A stretch of DNA of 64,000 nucleotides from positions 26,620,001-26,684,000 of the forward strand of contig NC_046681.1 in the NCBI RefSeq assembly GCF_009870125.1, read 5' to 3'. Each line of letters opens with the position of its first letter. Position 1 is the first letter of the stretch. Position numbers and translations under genes: made by a program. Shown piece by piece: positions 11,503 to 24,400 of the stretch. Source of the DNA: Drosophila pseudoobscura. Lineage: Eukaryota > Arthropoda > Insecta > Diptera > Drosophilidae. The notes beneath the pieces were generated by a model. The model saw only the letters and a list, made by a program, of their open reading frames with translations, had not been told where the DNA came from and searched no databases.

Positions 11503-14500
11503 CCTCCCTCACTCTCTCTGTAGACACAGCTGACGTTTAAAAACTTGACACAACGCGACGGGGGAGGCATACAGGAAAAGATGAGGAGGTGGAGCCAACG
11601 GAGTAGAAAAAGGAGGGAAAATTCAGAGAAAAAATAAAATGGAAAAAATGAAAAGAAAAAGAATATGTAGGCGGATATAGCCATGTCTCGTGCTGCTGCT
11701 GCTGTTGGTGGCACTGCCTCCATCTCTGGCTGCATATCATATGAGGAGTCAACCCGTGCATCAGAACCGCCACAACCCCCTCACCCATACACAGCCCATA
11801 CTCGTACTCGCTCTGCTGTCACACCCCCTTGTAAGCCGCTGTGTCTGCACGGAATTTCTTGCATAAATAGCAGCATGTGCAGAGATCTTTCTTTGAAAAT
11901 GAAAATAACCAACTAAAAATTCTCTATAAAGTCGACACTCGCACTTTTAAATACCCAATACTAATGACAAAGACAGAATTTTCGTTTTCAACAACAAAAC
12001 CACGCTGAAAATGTCGTGTATTCACATTACTATGTTTTTATCATTTCTTTGTCAATACCGAATAGGAAAGTATCTAAGAAAGTATCATGAGATGATTCCA
12101 AAAAAAAAGATAAACAATTTTTGAGATTCTACTAACCTTAGAGAAATTTGTAAGACCAATCTTCCTTTCCGTGGAGTTCTTTATGGTACGATGACAGAGG
12201 ATATCCTGCACAGCTACGACTCGAAAACCATCTTCTTCTTTTTGCTTTCTTAAATTGTATATTCCCTGTGTACAATACAAGTACCAGGTATCATCATATC
12301 TGGTCTGTTGCTGCATTTAAGAGTTAAATGCAACATTCAAGCCCAAGCCACTGTTGACCAATCCCCACCCCACCCAAGCCCCCACACTTTTGGCCAGGAA
12401 TCGAATGTTAATGTTATATGAACAATTTTCGTTTCCATGCGGTTTCCCTACGTAAATAAATTCGAGCTGCTGTGCTGGGTAGCCATGTCGCTTTTTTTGG
12501 CCTTACCACAGAGCGAATTTTCTTGTTTTTAAATTCCGTTAATTGCCAGCTTTCCACTTTAAGGACCTCTCAGTGTTTTCCAAGGAAAAAATCGGCCGCT
12601 CTGCCGCTGACAGTCTGCTTAACTTTTGTTTTTTTTTGTTTATCTGGTTTATTTCCATTTTTTAATAATAATTTTTTCCCATCTAAATGACAACTTTTTG
12701 TTTTGTTTGAGAAGTGCTTTTAGTGGTCGAAACTTCAGAGTTTTTTTTCTAGAGTTATGTAAAAAGGTTTTTGGGACAGAATTGGTTTGATTAATTGTTA
12801 AAGTTAGAAATTTGTTTGTGGCACATGTCGTTAGAGGACGTTTATTTTTTGATAATTATAACTTATAGAAGTTGGGACTATTTTTTAGTTGGGGCATTGA
12901 TGGCTTTGACAGAAATAGGAGGGAGAAAATATAGGAAAATGTTCTATATGTAGAGATTCCGTTAAAAGTTGTGTGATACAAAGAGGAAAAATCTTAGAGA
13001 CAGGACTGTCATATTATAAAATTATGTCCCAACATTTCTTATATTGGTTGTATTGTAACTTCTCCGGCTATAACGATAAGATTCTATAATCTTTTATAAG
13101 TCACCCACTGGATTCATAGACAGTCTTTATTATTGTACATCCAACTAAGAAATCATCGTTTTTTCCAGAGTTCCATTTTTGAATGTAGGCGCGAACTACA
13201 GCTTGTATCTGCACACTAAGAAGCGCTTTTTGTACATTCTTTATTCATATTTACGATGTATTTTTTGATAGTCCTCCCACTCCTAAGTACTGGCTGATCA
13301 AAATTGAATTCGTCTCTATATACATATATTTTAATGGCATTGCAGTTTTTACTGCAACAGAGTACGGTTTTTTTTGGTTTTTTTTTGGTTTTTTTGCTTT
13401 TCTGTTTTTGGATGGTATGGTTGCTGTTCTCTGCTGCGGTTTGGCATTTTAAATAAATCCCATTCGCTGTCAGTTTTGGCTTGCAGTTATCTTAATTATT
13501 TGCATGTGGCCAGACAGTCGTTGTTAACAACATGGAAATTCATTGAAAGCCATAACTATAAGCGAATTTTTCATGGGGGCCAAATAGTGTCATGCCCTAG
13601 CCCCTCAACTGTCAATTCTTTAACAGTTTTTTTTTTCTTCTGTCAGCCAGAACAGAACAGACGCAGCCGGAAAAAAAGAGTTTCAACAGGAACAATCTGC
13701 AGGGCTGATGCTGACAGTTATGATATGGCTGGACAGTACACGACAGGACACCAGCGAAGCAGAGGAGTAAAAAAAATCGAAATTGCGTTTCACTGCAATT
13801 AATCAAATGGCGAAACAGATAGCTTAATACGTTTACATTTTGTTTGCTTCCTGCAATGGGGATACCCCGGGCAGGAGTCAACCGGAGTCGCTATCCGATG
13901 TACGAAGTCCTGTGTCCAGTGGCATCATTAGCATTCTGATTACCTCTACATTTTTAATGCGCTTTCATTTGTTTGCCCACATGTGCAAATTATCCGGGGA
14001 GTGTCCTTCAGTTGGCTGCCTTTCGCTTTGCAATAATTTGCGTGATTAAAAACAAATTAATTTTAAATTAATTCTCCTGCAATGAGAACAAAAAAGAAAT
14101 GAAAAGACAAACAAGCCGTATTTTTGTTGACATTTTTTATATCTTTCTGTTATTTGTCAATTATGTGTAATTCTCTTCAGCTCTTAAGAGGTTTTCAATC
14201 GACGAAGTTGATGGTGAATTGATCCAACAGAAGCTGTACAGATTAAGCCATGCTACAGGGGAACTTTGCAGAGTAATTGGGAATTCATTTGAAAATACTA
14301 GAATAAGAAAGTCCCTTCCAGACCATAACACCACCTTCTCGTCTGTGGTGATGGTTTAAGAATTATTCTTCTTCCGTTCGGACATAAATAGAATCTTTAA
14401 CATATAAAAAATGAATATAAAAGGTGCTTAAGTTCAGGTTAAGGCACAAAACATGTATCTTTCGATGATGTAACCTTTCCTTGGCCACATTTACTCTATA

Positions 14501-15746
14501 GTCCACAGATTTTCCATCTGCTAATTGCTTATATCTAACATTACTTTCCATAGTTAGCCAATACTGACACTCGAAACCTTTAAATTAGTTCGAAAGAGCA
14601 TACATTTCCCCTGCTCATTAACATATGAAATATTTCCCCCCCCCTCCGCCACACACACGCACGAAATGGCCGCACATTTGGTGGGAAATGCAAAGTACAT
14701 TTGAACTTTGTAGCGCAATAAAATGATTGAATTAGGCTCACACAAACACAGGGCTTTCCGCAGAGGGAAAGCAAATTGCAGCTGGTTATAGTTTGAATAG
14801 AAATCGAATGGGGTTTTCGGTGGCGCACATGCGGCGTTTGCATCGCGCATTTAGTGCACTTTAAGAGAAAACCATTTGCATAATGAGCGACGAATGATAC
14901 GAAAAACCCAGTGTATCCGCTGGACAACAAATAACCATAATCTACATAAAAAAATCAATGGCCGGCAGATGAGACGGACAAAGGGTTGGGGCCCTAGGCT
15001 GGGGGCTGTGGCGGTTCCGCCTGAAGAGTTGTTCAATTAATATGCTATGGTCCATGCGGCGTATGCGTAATGCCAAAAATTCCAAATAAGGTAAAATGAA
15101 TGCACAATGAATGGGTTGCCAGTAAATAAGCGCATAATGCTTTGTGCGATATATGTCTAATATGCACTTAGGTGGGGATTGTGTGTTTTTTGGGGGCATA
15201 TAATATTCTATTGATTGCCACAATTTGTTGATCATTTTTGGCAACAATTTTCGGGTGCAGCCACAAACGAAAGCAATTAAAATGGTAGCAAAAAAAACAG
15301 GAATTTAAAGTGGTATTTTTCTAGAAAATTCTAGAGTGTGTTGGAGGGAGTGGTGACAGAGCGATAAAGAGGAGTTAGTATTCCCCCATTTGTCTAGACG
15401 GACAAAAGGCTATGAATGACTGCCAGACTCTATGACACACATATGCAAATGTCCCCCGAACCACTAACCTCTATTTTCACACCCAACTCAGCCTCCTTTT
15501 TCACACACCCCCCTGTCAGCCCCCTTACCACCCTCTAACGCACACTCATTTGCAGTAGCAGCATCCCACCATATAAATCACATAAATATTCACATTTATT
15601 TTCATTTTCAACGCGTTTTTCCTACCTACTATTTTTGTTTCATTTCGTTGCAGAAGCGGTATCATAGAGGGGGCTACCATATGCACTTTGCTCTACATTT
15701 CACTGCTTCTATCTGCATACATATATAGATATATCTTTTTTCTGTA

Positions 15747-15765
15747 GAGAGAGAGAGAGAGAGAG
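15747..15765. repeat. (GA)n microsatellite
   Basis: About nine uninterrupted GA units, a potential GAGA-factor target. No gene is adjacent. Confidence 0.85.
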
Positions 15766-18368
15766 TAAAAGGGAGGCACTTAAAAAGTCGTTACAAGGTG
15801 CAAAAGTTTTTCTATGTCAAAATGTGGAGCCAGGCAGAGACAATGACAATGAAGTGGATGGCCCACAGCGAGGGTGATAGAGGGGTTCCTAAGAGGTAGC
15901 ATATATCCTGCCTGCATATGTCAATAGGGCTTAGTGGGAATGGGGCAACACTTTCGGCCCGCTCAGGCATTGAACGAGCAAAAGCAAGAGGCATTTCTAT
16001 CATCAATTTTGAAAAAGAAAAATGAAAACCCAAAAATTCCTTTTTAATTGCCCCCCAAAAATGGTCTGTCTCGCTCCTTCTTTCGCTTGCAAAGTTTTTG
16101 GAGCTCTACTTGGAAAACATTACGGACAGATTTGGTTTTAGATTCAATCAAATATTTGCGGAGAAACTTTAGGCCAAAATTTGAAAACTTTTGCATGCCC
16201 CGAAATTGAGTTAACTCTGGAGAGGCTGATTGGAAGCGAGATGTCTCAAATCAATACAAATACCAAGGGAACACACATGGATACGCATATCTCACATAGA
16301 TACACACGCACACAATGACAGCTTAAGCCGTTGAGGCGTGGATTGCAATCAATTTGAAATTTATCGCACTCGGACTCATTTGCCTGCTGCCCTGCCACAA
16401 ACACCACAAGAGAAACGCACGACTCGACGCGCCGTTCCTTCTCTCATAAATAATGTTATGAGAGGCCTTCATTTATTACACCTATCGGCAAACTTTACAA
16501 AATTGACAGCTTAATGATTTGTTCATAAGTCTGCCAATGGCCCTTTAATTAATGTTAGAGCTATTTCGCCTCTCAACCTCTAATGGTAATTAGAAAAGTT
16601 CTATGCATTGGATTATTTAGAGGCAGGAAAGTTATTTGGACAAATTATGTGGCAGCCTGGCTTCGATACGGTAATGGATACAAGTCTGCAAACAAAGTTA
16701 TGTTAAAGATACTGAAGTATTTCGATAGATTAAGGGTGGGGTGGATAATGTAATTGTGTTTCATTCAATTTGTTCATGATTGGCAGGCGTTTGGGAGTAT
16801 ACACGAACCATATGTAAGAGCATATATGACTAGAAGTCCTTTTTACTGCCCCGCCTTGTATATCCACAAACGAAAATCATCTTTAGGGCAGAATCATCGA
16901 AGAATAAGCCTTAAGGAAGGCGAAGTCAAGCGAAGGGACTTACAATACAATACTTCTATAAAGCTGTCGCTAAAGACCAAAGACTATACGAAACCAAGAT
17001 GTTGCTTGAGGGACCAAACATCTGTTCTATATCTTGATCCCCCGTAATTCGAAAAATATATCCAAAATATGTGAGTGTTGATTAGCAACTGCTTAAAAAT
17101 TATATAGGACTAAGTTCACAAGAGTTTAAGTCATCTTTTATTCTCATATACAGCAACTATGCCCTCGCTACATAAATTTCTAGTTGTCAATGTCCCAACA
17201 AAGCTGTCAAACACAGAACAATCTACTCATTCCCACAACTGTCTCTTTATTACCCTAACAACAGCCCAAATTGACCAAGGCTTCAATCACATGCATATTT
17301 AAGCCAAGTTTTCCATCGCAATTATATAATTTAGTATGCCAATCTGCCATTTTGTTTGACTTCTATCGACATAAATATTGTATAATGTGTGTGAGGAGAG
17401 GGGAGGGAAGTTATGTAAACGAATTTCACACTCTCACCTCATTGCATTTCAATGCCAAGAACTAAGAGCTCTGGCCAGTGGCAGAGCAACATCAATTTGC
17501 CATTTCATCAATTAAATATGCTGACAGCCTTCAATTATTTATTAAGAAGAAACAATGGAAAGAAACAGTGGAAGAAGTGGCGAAGAAAGTCAAAACAATA
17601 AAATGGTGAGAAAATATATATTTATATATATCTATATATGTACAGTGAAGGTTCTTTTAAAACAGACTAAGAATCAAAACTATAAAACTATAGAACTACA
17701 TATAGAAGAATGCCGTGTGATGGCAGTGACCATTTGTGTTCGAGTATATTTACTTTCCCAAGCCACGGGATATATACTCGCATAAATGATGCTCCAAGAG
17801 TAACACTGGGATTCAGAAAAGACTCCATTCAAAGGGAGATCGGAGAGAGATGATCGGAGTTTGTGCTGATTGGGGCTCAATAACTGTTCCTTTTCATATC
17901 GGCTAGTGGCTTGTATCTCTTGTAAAGGGTTTCATTAGAAATGGTCGCAGATACATACATACAAAAAGTGGTACACATCAAGAAACCAGATATTTTATCC
18001 GCTTAAAAGAATATTACTTTACATGCAATCACTTTCCGCATTCCATATATTTTAAGGGAAATTTGCGTACACTTTATAGATCTAACCGTATAGAGTGCTT
18101 GAACTGCAGTCTAGGATCTATATAGCAAACCCATTTCCAGTGGTGGTCCCCACTCAATGGCTTCACTGTATTCAATCTGTGTTTGTGCCTGTTTTAACGG
18201 TTGTGTGATTGTGTCTTTGTGCGGGTAGAAATTACTTTTCAGAAAATTATCATCAACAGAGGACACACACGAGCAGCGAGTATCTTATATGGGGGAAATT
18301 CAATTTGATGCACATCAACATGATGCTGCCACTGCCACACTGCCAGTGCCACCGATGCAGTTTCTGTT

Positions 18369-18390
18369 GCTGCTGCTGCTGCTGCTGTTG
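18369..18390. repeat. CTG trinucleotide (opa-like) repeat
   Basis: Seven near-perfect CTG/TTG units in non-coding DNA, just past a run of CTGCCACTGC motifs. Confidence 0.8.
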
Positions 18391-21300
18391 CTGATGTCAC
18401 TGATGTCACTCGCCCGACTCATTAAGTATTAATTGTAAATTTTAATTAAAATAAACCGAAACGATTACGGACACAACGGTTGGTCTCGGGGAAAACTTTC
18501 TGGCACTGATGGCCAGGCCAGGTAATAATGTTTACTGATTTTATACCAGCACAAACCAATATGGTACCACCCTCGTTTCCCACACATACGTGTATAAACA
18601 TATATATATTATACCACATACCTATAAAAACCCCCATTAATTGCCACAGGAAAAGACGTGCCTGCGAAAGTAAAAATAATCATAAATAATGAAAGATTGC
18701 CACTGCAACTGCAGTCGAAATTGCAACTGCCGCACGAAGCGGAAACGGAAACAGAGGCTGACATCTTTTGCCATTCGATGCTGGCTTTGATCAGTGGGTT
18801 AACTTATTTGCTTAATGGCAGGTGGTGGTGCTGCACGGCAGGTGGCGGATTGTGGGGCAGGTGTAAATATCCACTTTTAAGTGATTGTTGCCGCAGCAGA
18901 TTAATTTCATATACATTTCATGGTGGGTAAAAATGTTGCACTGTCTGAACAGGAACCCGACATGTGCTTTTCTGCAATGGATGGTACCTTTTTTTGTGGA
19001 AGAAGAGAGTGGTTGGGTAGGATTTTAACGTTGTGAGAAATTTATCAGAAGTGAAAAAGGAAAATTGTTGTCTAATAAATTTAAAAACCAATGACATATA
19101 TAAACATGCATTTTGTAAGAAGAAGGTATCACCTTTTTCGAGATCTTTTTCACTTTCAATAATCTATTAAAATGATCACCCATGATCACGTTTTTAATCA
19201 TAGTTTTCTTTAAATTGCTTCTTTGAAATATTGTTTTTGGTAAGAGATAGATCTAGTACTTATTCCAAAATCTCCAATACGATCAAAGTACTTTATGGAT
19301 CAGAATTTTCTCTAAGGAAATAACTATTTTGATTGCAATTATTTTAAAATTGTGCTAAAGATCTGAATAAAAGCATCGGAAAAGGGGTACTAAAGGAGAA
19401 CAGAACTCCCTAGAAAATCCCATAGCCCAAGTGTTCCCTTAAAACAATTTTTACCCACAAAACTTTGAATCAAAAGCACATCAATCTTAAAGCAGCCCCA
19501 AGCAGGACCTGAAAATTGCCTATAAACTGTGTATTAATAATCTGCCTCGGTGCAGGACGGGCGTGGCACTGTTGTCCTCAGTTCCGCAATGAATTGGTAT
19601 GAATTCATACCAACTCCGGCACATACAAAGAAAGAGCAATACTTGTGTGCAAACCGAATGAATTGTATTTATTTGTGCGCCATAATTTGCTTATTTTTGT
19701 TTCACGTTGTCACGTCTGCGGCCGGATTCGCATTGACCCGTAACAATTTTCCATATTTTTCGCTTTTACAACAGCCAGAGACAGAGTGTGAGAGGGCGGG
19801 AGGGCGAGAGGGAGGCGCAAAAAAAACTCATGCAGAAATAAAAGTTAAATAAAATACAATAAGTTATTACGGCCGATTGCGTTAATGATCATTTATAGCC
19901 GGGGTGAATCTGTGGGCTTATGTAAATGGATCCCCCTCTTCTGCATCCTGGTCCTGTATCGCCCAGTCATGTGATGTCCTGTTTGGGAGTCCCATCCGAG
20001 GCAGAGATTTATGCTTAAGTGATGTAAATGCTTTGCCATTTGACAGTTTATTGACTTTTATGAGTTAGTTTATTATGCTCTCTCTCTCGCATTTTTTTTA
20101 TTGCCAAAAAGGGGGTAAGCTCACGGGCTGGATTCAAGAAACTTCCGTGTAATTGGGTGCGTGCCTCGAATAAGCAATGAGCCTACCATAATGTTCAAGG
20201 TTCTTAGGGGACGTCTTTTCCTTAATGTTTATGATCTGAAAATACTACGAGATTTGCGTTAATGAATATGATAAACATTTTCATGGCAATTGCTGTCAAA
20301 AGGGGGACACCAGATAAACATCTAAGGACACCTTGAGGAAATGAAAGCCAGGAAATTATTCATGAAATGTGTTGACAGTTCGGGTTGTTAAGTGAAATAA
20401 AGAAGGGGAAGGTTTGGTTCCTTGTTTCAATTAATCAAGGAATTGTGGAAAAAGTTTTGGAAAGATAAAAAAGCTATAGCTATAGCTATAAATAGCTATC
20501 AGCATATATGTGGATTAATGTATTGTATTCTTCTAGAAATATTTTTGTTTAATTTACACTGAAATTCGAAGAACATTGACTTACCTTGGCCCTCAATCAA
20601 TATAAGACCTTTCTTGTTTTCTTTAGACCTGCAAAAAAACCCCCTCCATAAGACTCTTTTTTGCTAACCCAAGCCCCCAATCAAAGTCATTTGCATACAC
20701 ATTCAGTTGAATTTATTCTCATATTACTCATACGCACTGCTTACCGGCTAAACATTTCATTTCGGGGTTTTTTCCTTCGTCATTTTTTCGCATCTGTTTC
20801 TCGTTTTTTCATTTCAATTAAGCTAATTTGAATCCATTTACTATTATTGATTTGCTTTGGTTTTTTTATATGTTTTTTGTGTGTTTTTTTTTATCAATAA
20901 TTTGGACATTCATTCTTTCGGTTGTTTGTAAAATTCATCAAAGTTTTTTTGTTTCGGTTTACATAGTTTTATCGGTTTAGTTTTAGCTTGAACAACATTT
21001 ATGTAGAGTTGGGCATTTTCATATTTAACTATAAGGTAAAGTTGACAATGCATATGTATTGTATGTATCGTAAGGATTCGCCTCTCCATAAACATCGTTT
21101 TCCGCCTCCTTCATTTTCTTTCGTTAATATAATCGATTTTGTGGTTTTTCCCTCTTAAAAAACGTACAAAAAATGTGATTGATGAATGGAAAGTTGGCAG
21201 CAAAAATTGGCAATAGGCGGAACATATTCTCTATATATATTTATATAGCATAAAAAGCATTTTCTTTAATAATTCGTCGTACTTCTCTCGATTTTGGGTT

Positions 21301-21454
21301 AAGGTTTAGGTTTAGGTTTAAGTGAATTGCACACACAAAGTTCTATCACAGAAGATACAAAAAATAGGGAACTCAGCAGCAACATTAACAAGATCGGGTT
21401 CGGATTTGGGATGGGTATTGGGATTGGGTACGGGTATTGGATTTGGTACAAGCT

Positions 21455-24400
21455 CTATGCATAAATCAAAGCAAGGATGAGTGCGTACACCGGATACGGG
21501 GACGGGTACCAGCTGCGAGCGGCGGCAGTGGCAAAGATCTTCACGCCACTCCAGTCACTGAGTCCGGCCAGATTTCGGGAGGCAGCGCGCATCAGATACG
21601 TGGTGTTCCCCTTCAGATGCGAAATGATGAAACGCTGGCCTGGAAAGGAATGGAATTTGAGGAGAAGAGGTATTACTCAGCCAGAAATTGGATTTATTTT
21701 ATTTTTATGTTCTTCATGATGTCCAATCCTCTACCCTCTACCTACTCACCTCTATGAAATGAAAAATCCCGCTGTTTGGCATGGCTCCAGTTGCCGGCGC
21801 TGAACTTGAACTCGCCCTCGCTCATGTACGCCACCCGGTAGCCAAAGATCTGCATCTCATCGGAGACATTGGTCATGCGGGGCGTGCGCAGATCCAGCTC
21901 AAAGGCATCCGCAAAGAGGCGCTTCAGCTGGAAGCGTGTGGGCCCCATGGGCTTGGCCCCCGCCAACAGCTTGATCACACGCTCCAGGCTTCCCAGCGGG
22001 TTGGCCACCTTGCATTTGTAGTCCCCGAACTGGCTGTCATTCCGGATGTTCAGCTGCAGCGTGGCCCCATAGTCGGCCACGAAGATGCGATGATTGAAGC
22101 CCAGGATGCCCTTGCCGTTGTGCAGCCAGGTGAATGATGGCGGCGGTTCGCCCATGGCGTCGCAGCTGAGATTGACGGCGCCGCCCACATACGCGTACTG
22201 CACGAGCAGCGTCTCGTTATAGAACCAGTGGGGCTTATCTGCAAAGAGGAAAAGAGAGATGAGGCACAGCTGGTGTAAGTCCTAAGCTTTGCAGATAGAA
22301 AGGGAGGTGGGGGCGGGAAACGGCCTGGTTTCGTTTGCTCATGCCTGCCCACACACACACACACACACACACACGAATGGAGGGGGAAAGTCGCATAGAT
22401 AGGGATAGTAGGTGCAGAGCTGTTGCACTTTGTCGTTGTCTCTGCTTAAATCCCCCAATGAGACCTCACTGACACCGCACATGGCACATCAGTTACACTT
22501 TTTTTCTTTCTGTTTTAGCTTTTGCTCTGCGTCTGGTTAACTGTTAACCTATCTATGTATGGAGTACAGTGGAGTGGGAGTTGTAGAACTATCTCCAATT
22601 TTTGCTTTTTACTAGACTAAAACTTTGAATTAATTTCAAGTATGCAAATTACCAACCACAAATCGACGCCCTTTGGTCGCCTGAAGCAAAGATGCAAAGT
22701 GCAAGAAATCAAGGTTTATTTGAACAAGGTGAGGCATTTCCTTAGACCGCTCTCACGATTATTACAGATTTTATATTATTTGCGTTTTGTGTATGTAGAG
22801 AGCAATATTCCAACATGCTGCACCATCTAAAAAACACCGCTTAAAAATTACTTTAAAGGGCAGAGCGCACCTACTTTTTTCACTCCTGCTAATAACAAGA
22901 ACAAACAAGCGACGATATTTACGACCTTGAGCCCAGCACGAGGAAGAAAAAAAACCAAGAATCGATGCAAAGCAGCAGCAGCACTTTCGTCTCTTTTTTG
23001 CCCCCACACTCACGCTCCCTCTCCTACTCCCACGGTCAAAGCTTATTTGCAGTCGGCGTCGCTGCTCGCTGACATGCTTTGGCATTGCATTCGTAAGCGG
23101 CAGCGGCCGGCGTGTCATTTTGAATTTACGATAAGCGGTACTTAGTGAATGGCAAAAAACGCAAGAAATTACGGAAGCTTAGGAATATTTCCCAAGTGGA
23201 GCATTTAATGTCGTTTTAAGCTAAATAAAATTCCATATAAAATGTTTTAGTAGGCAAACTTAATACCGGTGTTCGTCAAAGCTACTAAGAGCCCTGCTAG
23301 AACTGTGCATTGACATACCTATACATTTATTGAGCTCCCTTTCAATATGTACACCACTGTACATATTGCGATACCCTCTGCAACCTCTGGGGACACCTCC
23401 ACCCTAAGCCCGATGCTCCATTGAAGCGTAAACTAATAGCACATTTTAGCATTTCGTCGTCGTCCTTTTCGTCCTTGTCGTTGTCGTTGTCGTCGCCACT
23501 GCGGCTCATTGAAGTTTATTGCTGAGGAAATGCAAACCTATATATTGCAGCATTTCATCTGTTCATCCGTTACGGTTCCTTCTCCATCTTCCATCTCGTC
23601 CTGCCCCCACTGCAGCTTCTGTGCTGTTGGTCCTAGTCCTCATCTCCTGCTCCTTCCCTACCTTCCCTAGCTAGTGGGCTGCAAATTAGTTTCGGTTTCC
23701 ATTCGTTTGGTGTTTACTTTTCAGCGCCAGCTGGGCACACTGCAATGATTTGAGGGCTGATGGCAACTCTGGATCGACCCACCGTTTTGGAGGTCCAATT
23801 TGGGTGCTGCTGCTGCTGCTGGCTTGTGCAAACCTTCGTCCTGCAGTCATTAGTAAAATTCTGACGGCAACTCAATTGGAGAGAGGCGTTTTTGGGTAGA
23901 ATCAGGGGCATGTGTATTTGGGGCACTGGGGAGTGTTAACTCAAGCCCCCCCAATGGAGTGGAGTTGACTGAGCTTCTATTTGGTTTGCCTGGTGTTGGT
24001 TGCTTTATGAAGTCAAATGTACATACATATGTTTCGATATTGATGGGGGCACTTTGGATTGGACTCTGCTCCCTGGCTATGTCAGCAATATTAATGAGTC
24101 TCAAGAGAGGGCTTTCGTTGTTTTTTTGTTTGGGTACACAAGCAAGAATTTATTGGGTACGAATGCATAAACTATGTTTCCTATGTTTGAGTAATCGGTG
24201 TGCCCTTTGACTTGGTTTATGTTCGATTGACCGGTAGCTCAGGATTAACTTTTCCTGTCACTGCAACATCACTTACATACTCAGCTTTCCCCTTTATGTC
24301 CCTCTGTTTCCACTTAATCTATTCGCTTGATAACTTCTTTGTCTCATTATTTGTTATATACTCCCAATTTAACAATTGTCTTTGTTTCCCCAAAGCCAAT

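Larger units (their letters stand above)
8895..21454. other. 12.5-kb gene-free interval
   Basis: No coding exon, tRNA or known RNA gene is recognisable between Npc2a and the 3' end of the Ig-domain gene. The open frames present (for example 11297-11788, 13374-13802 and 14554-15247) are low-complexity or basic nonsense without family motifs. The interval holds simple repeats: TCCC/CTCCCT near 11462-11500, GA at 15747-15765, CAG/CTG at 18369-18390, AGCTAT at 20472-20500 and TTTAGG at about 21299-21322. It also holds a degenerate repeat family at 9733-10080. Given the developmental-type gene at its right edge, cis-regulatory DNA is the likely content, but that is inference. Confidence 0.6.
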
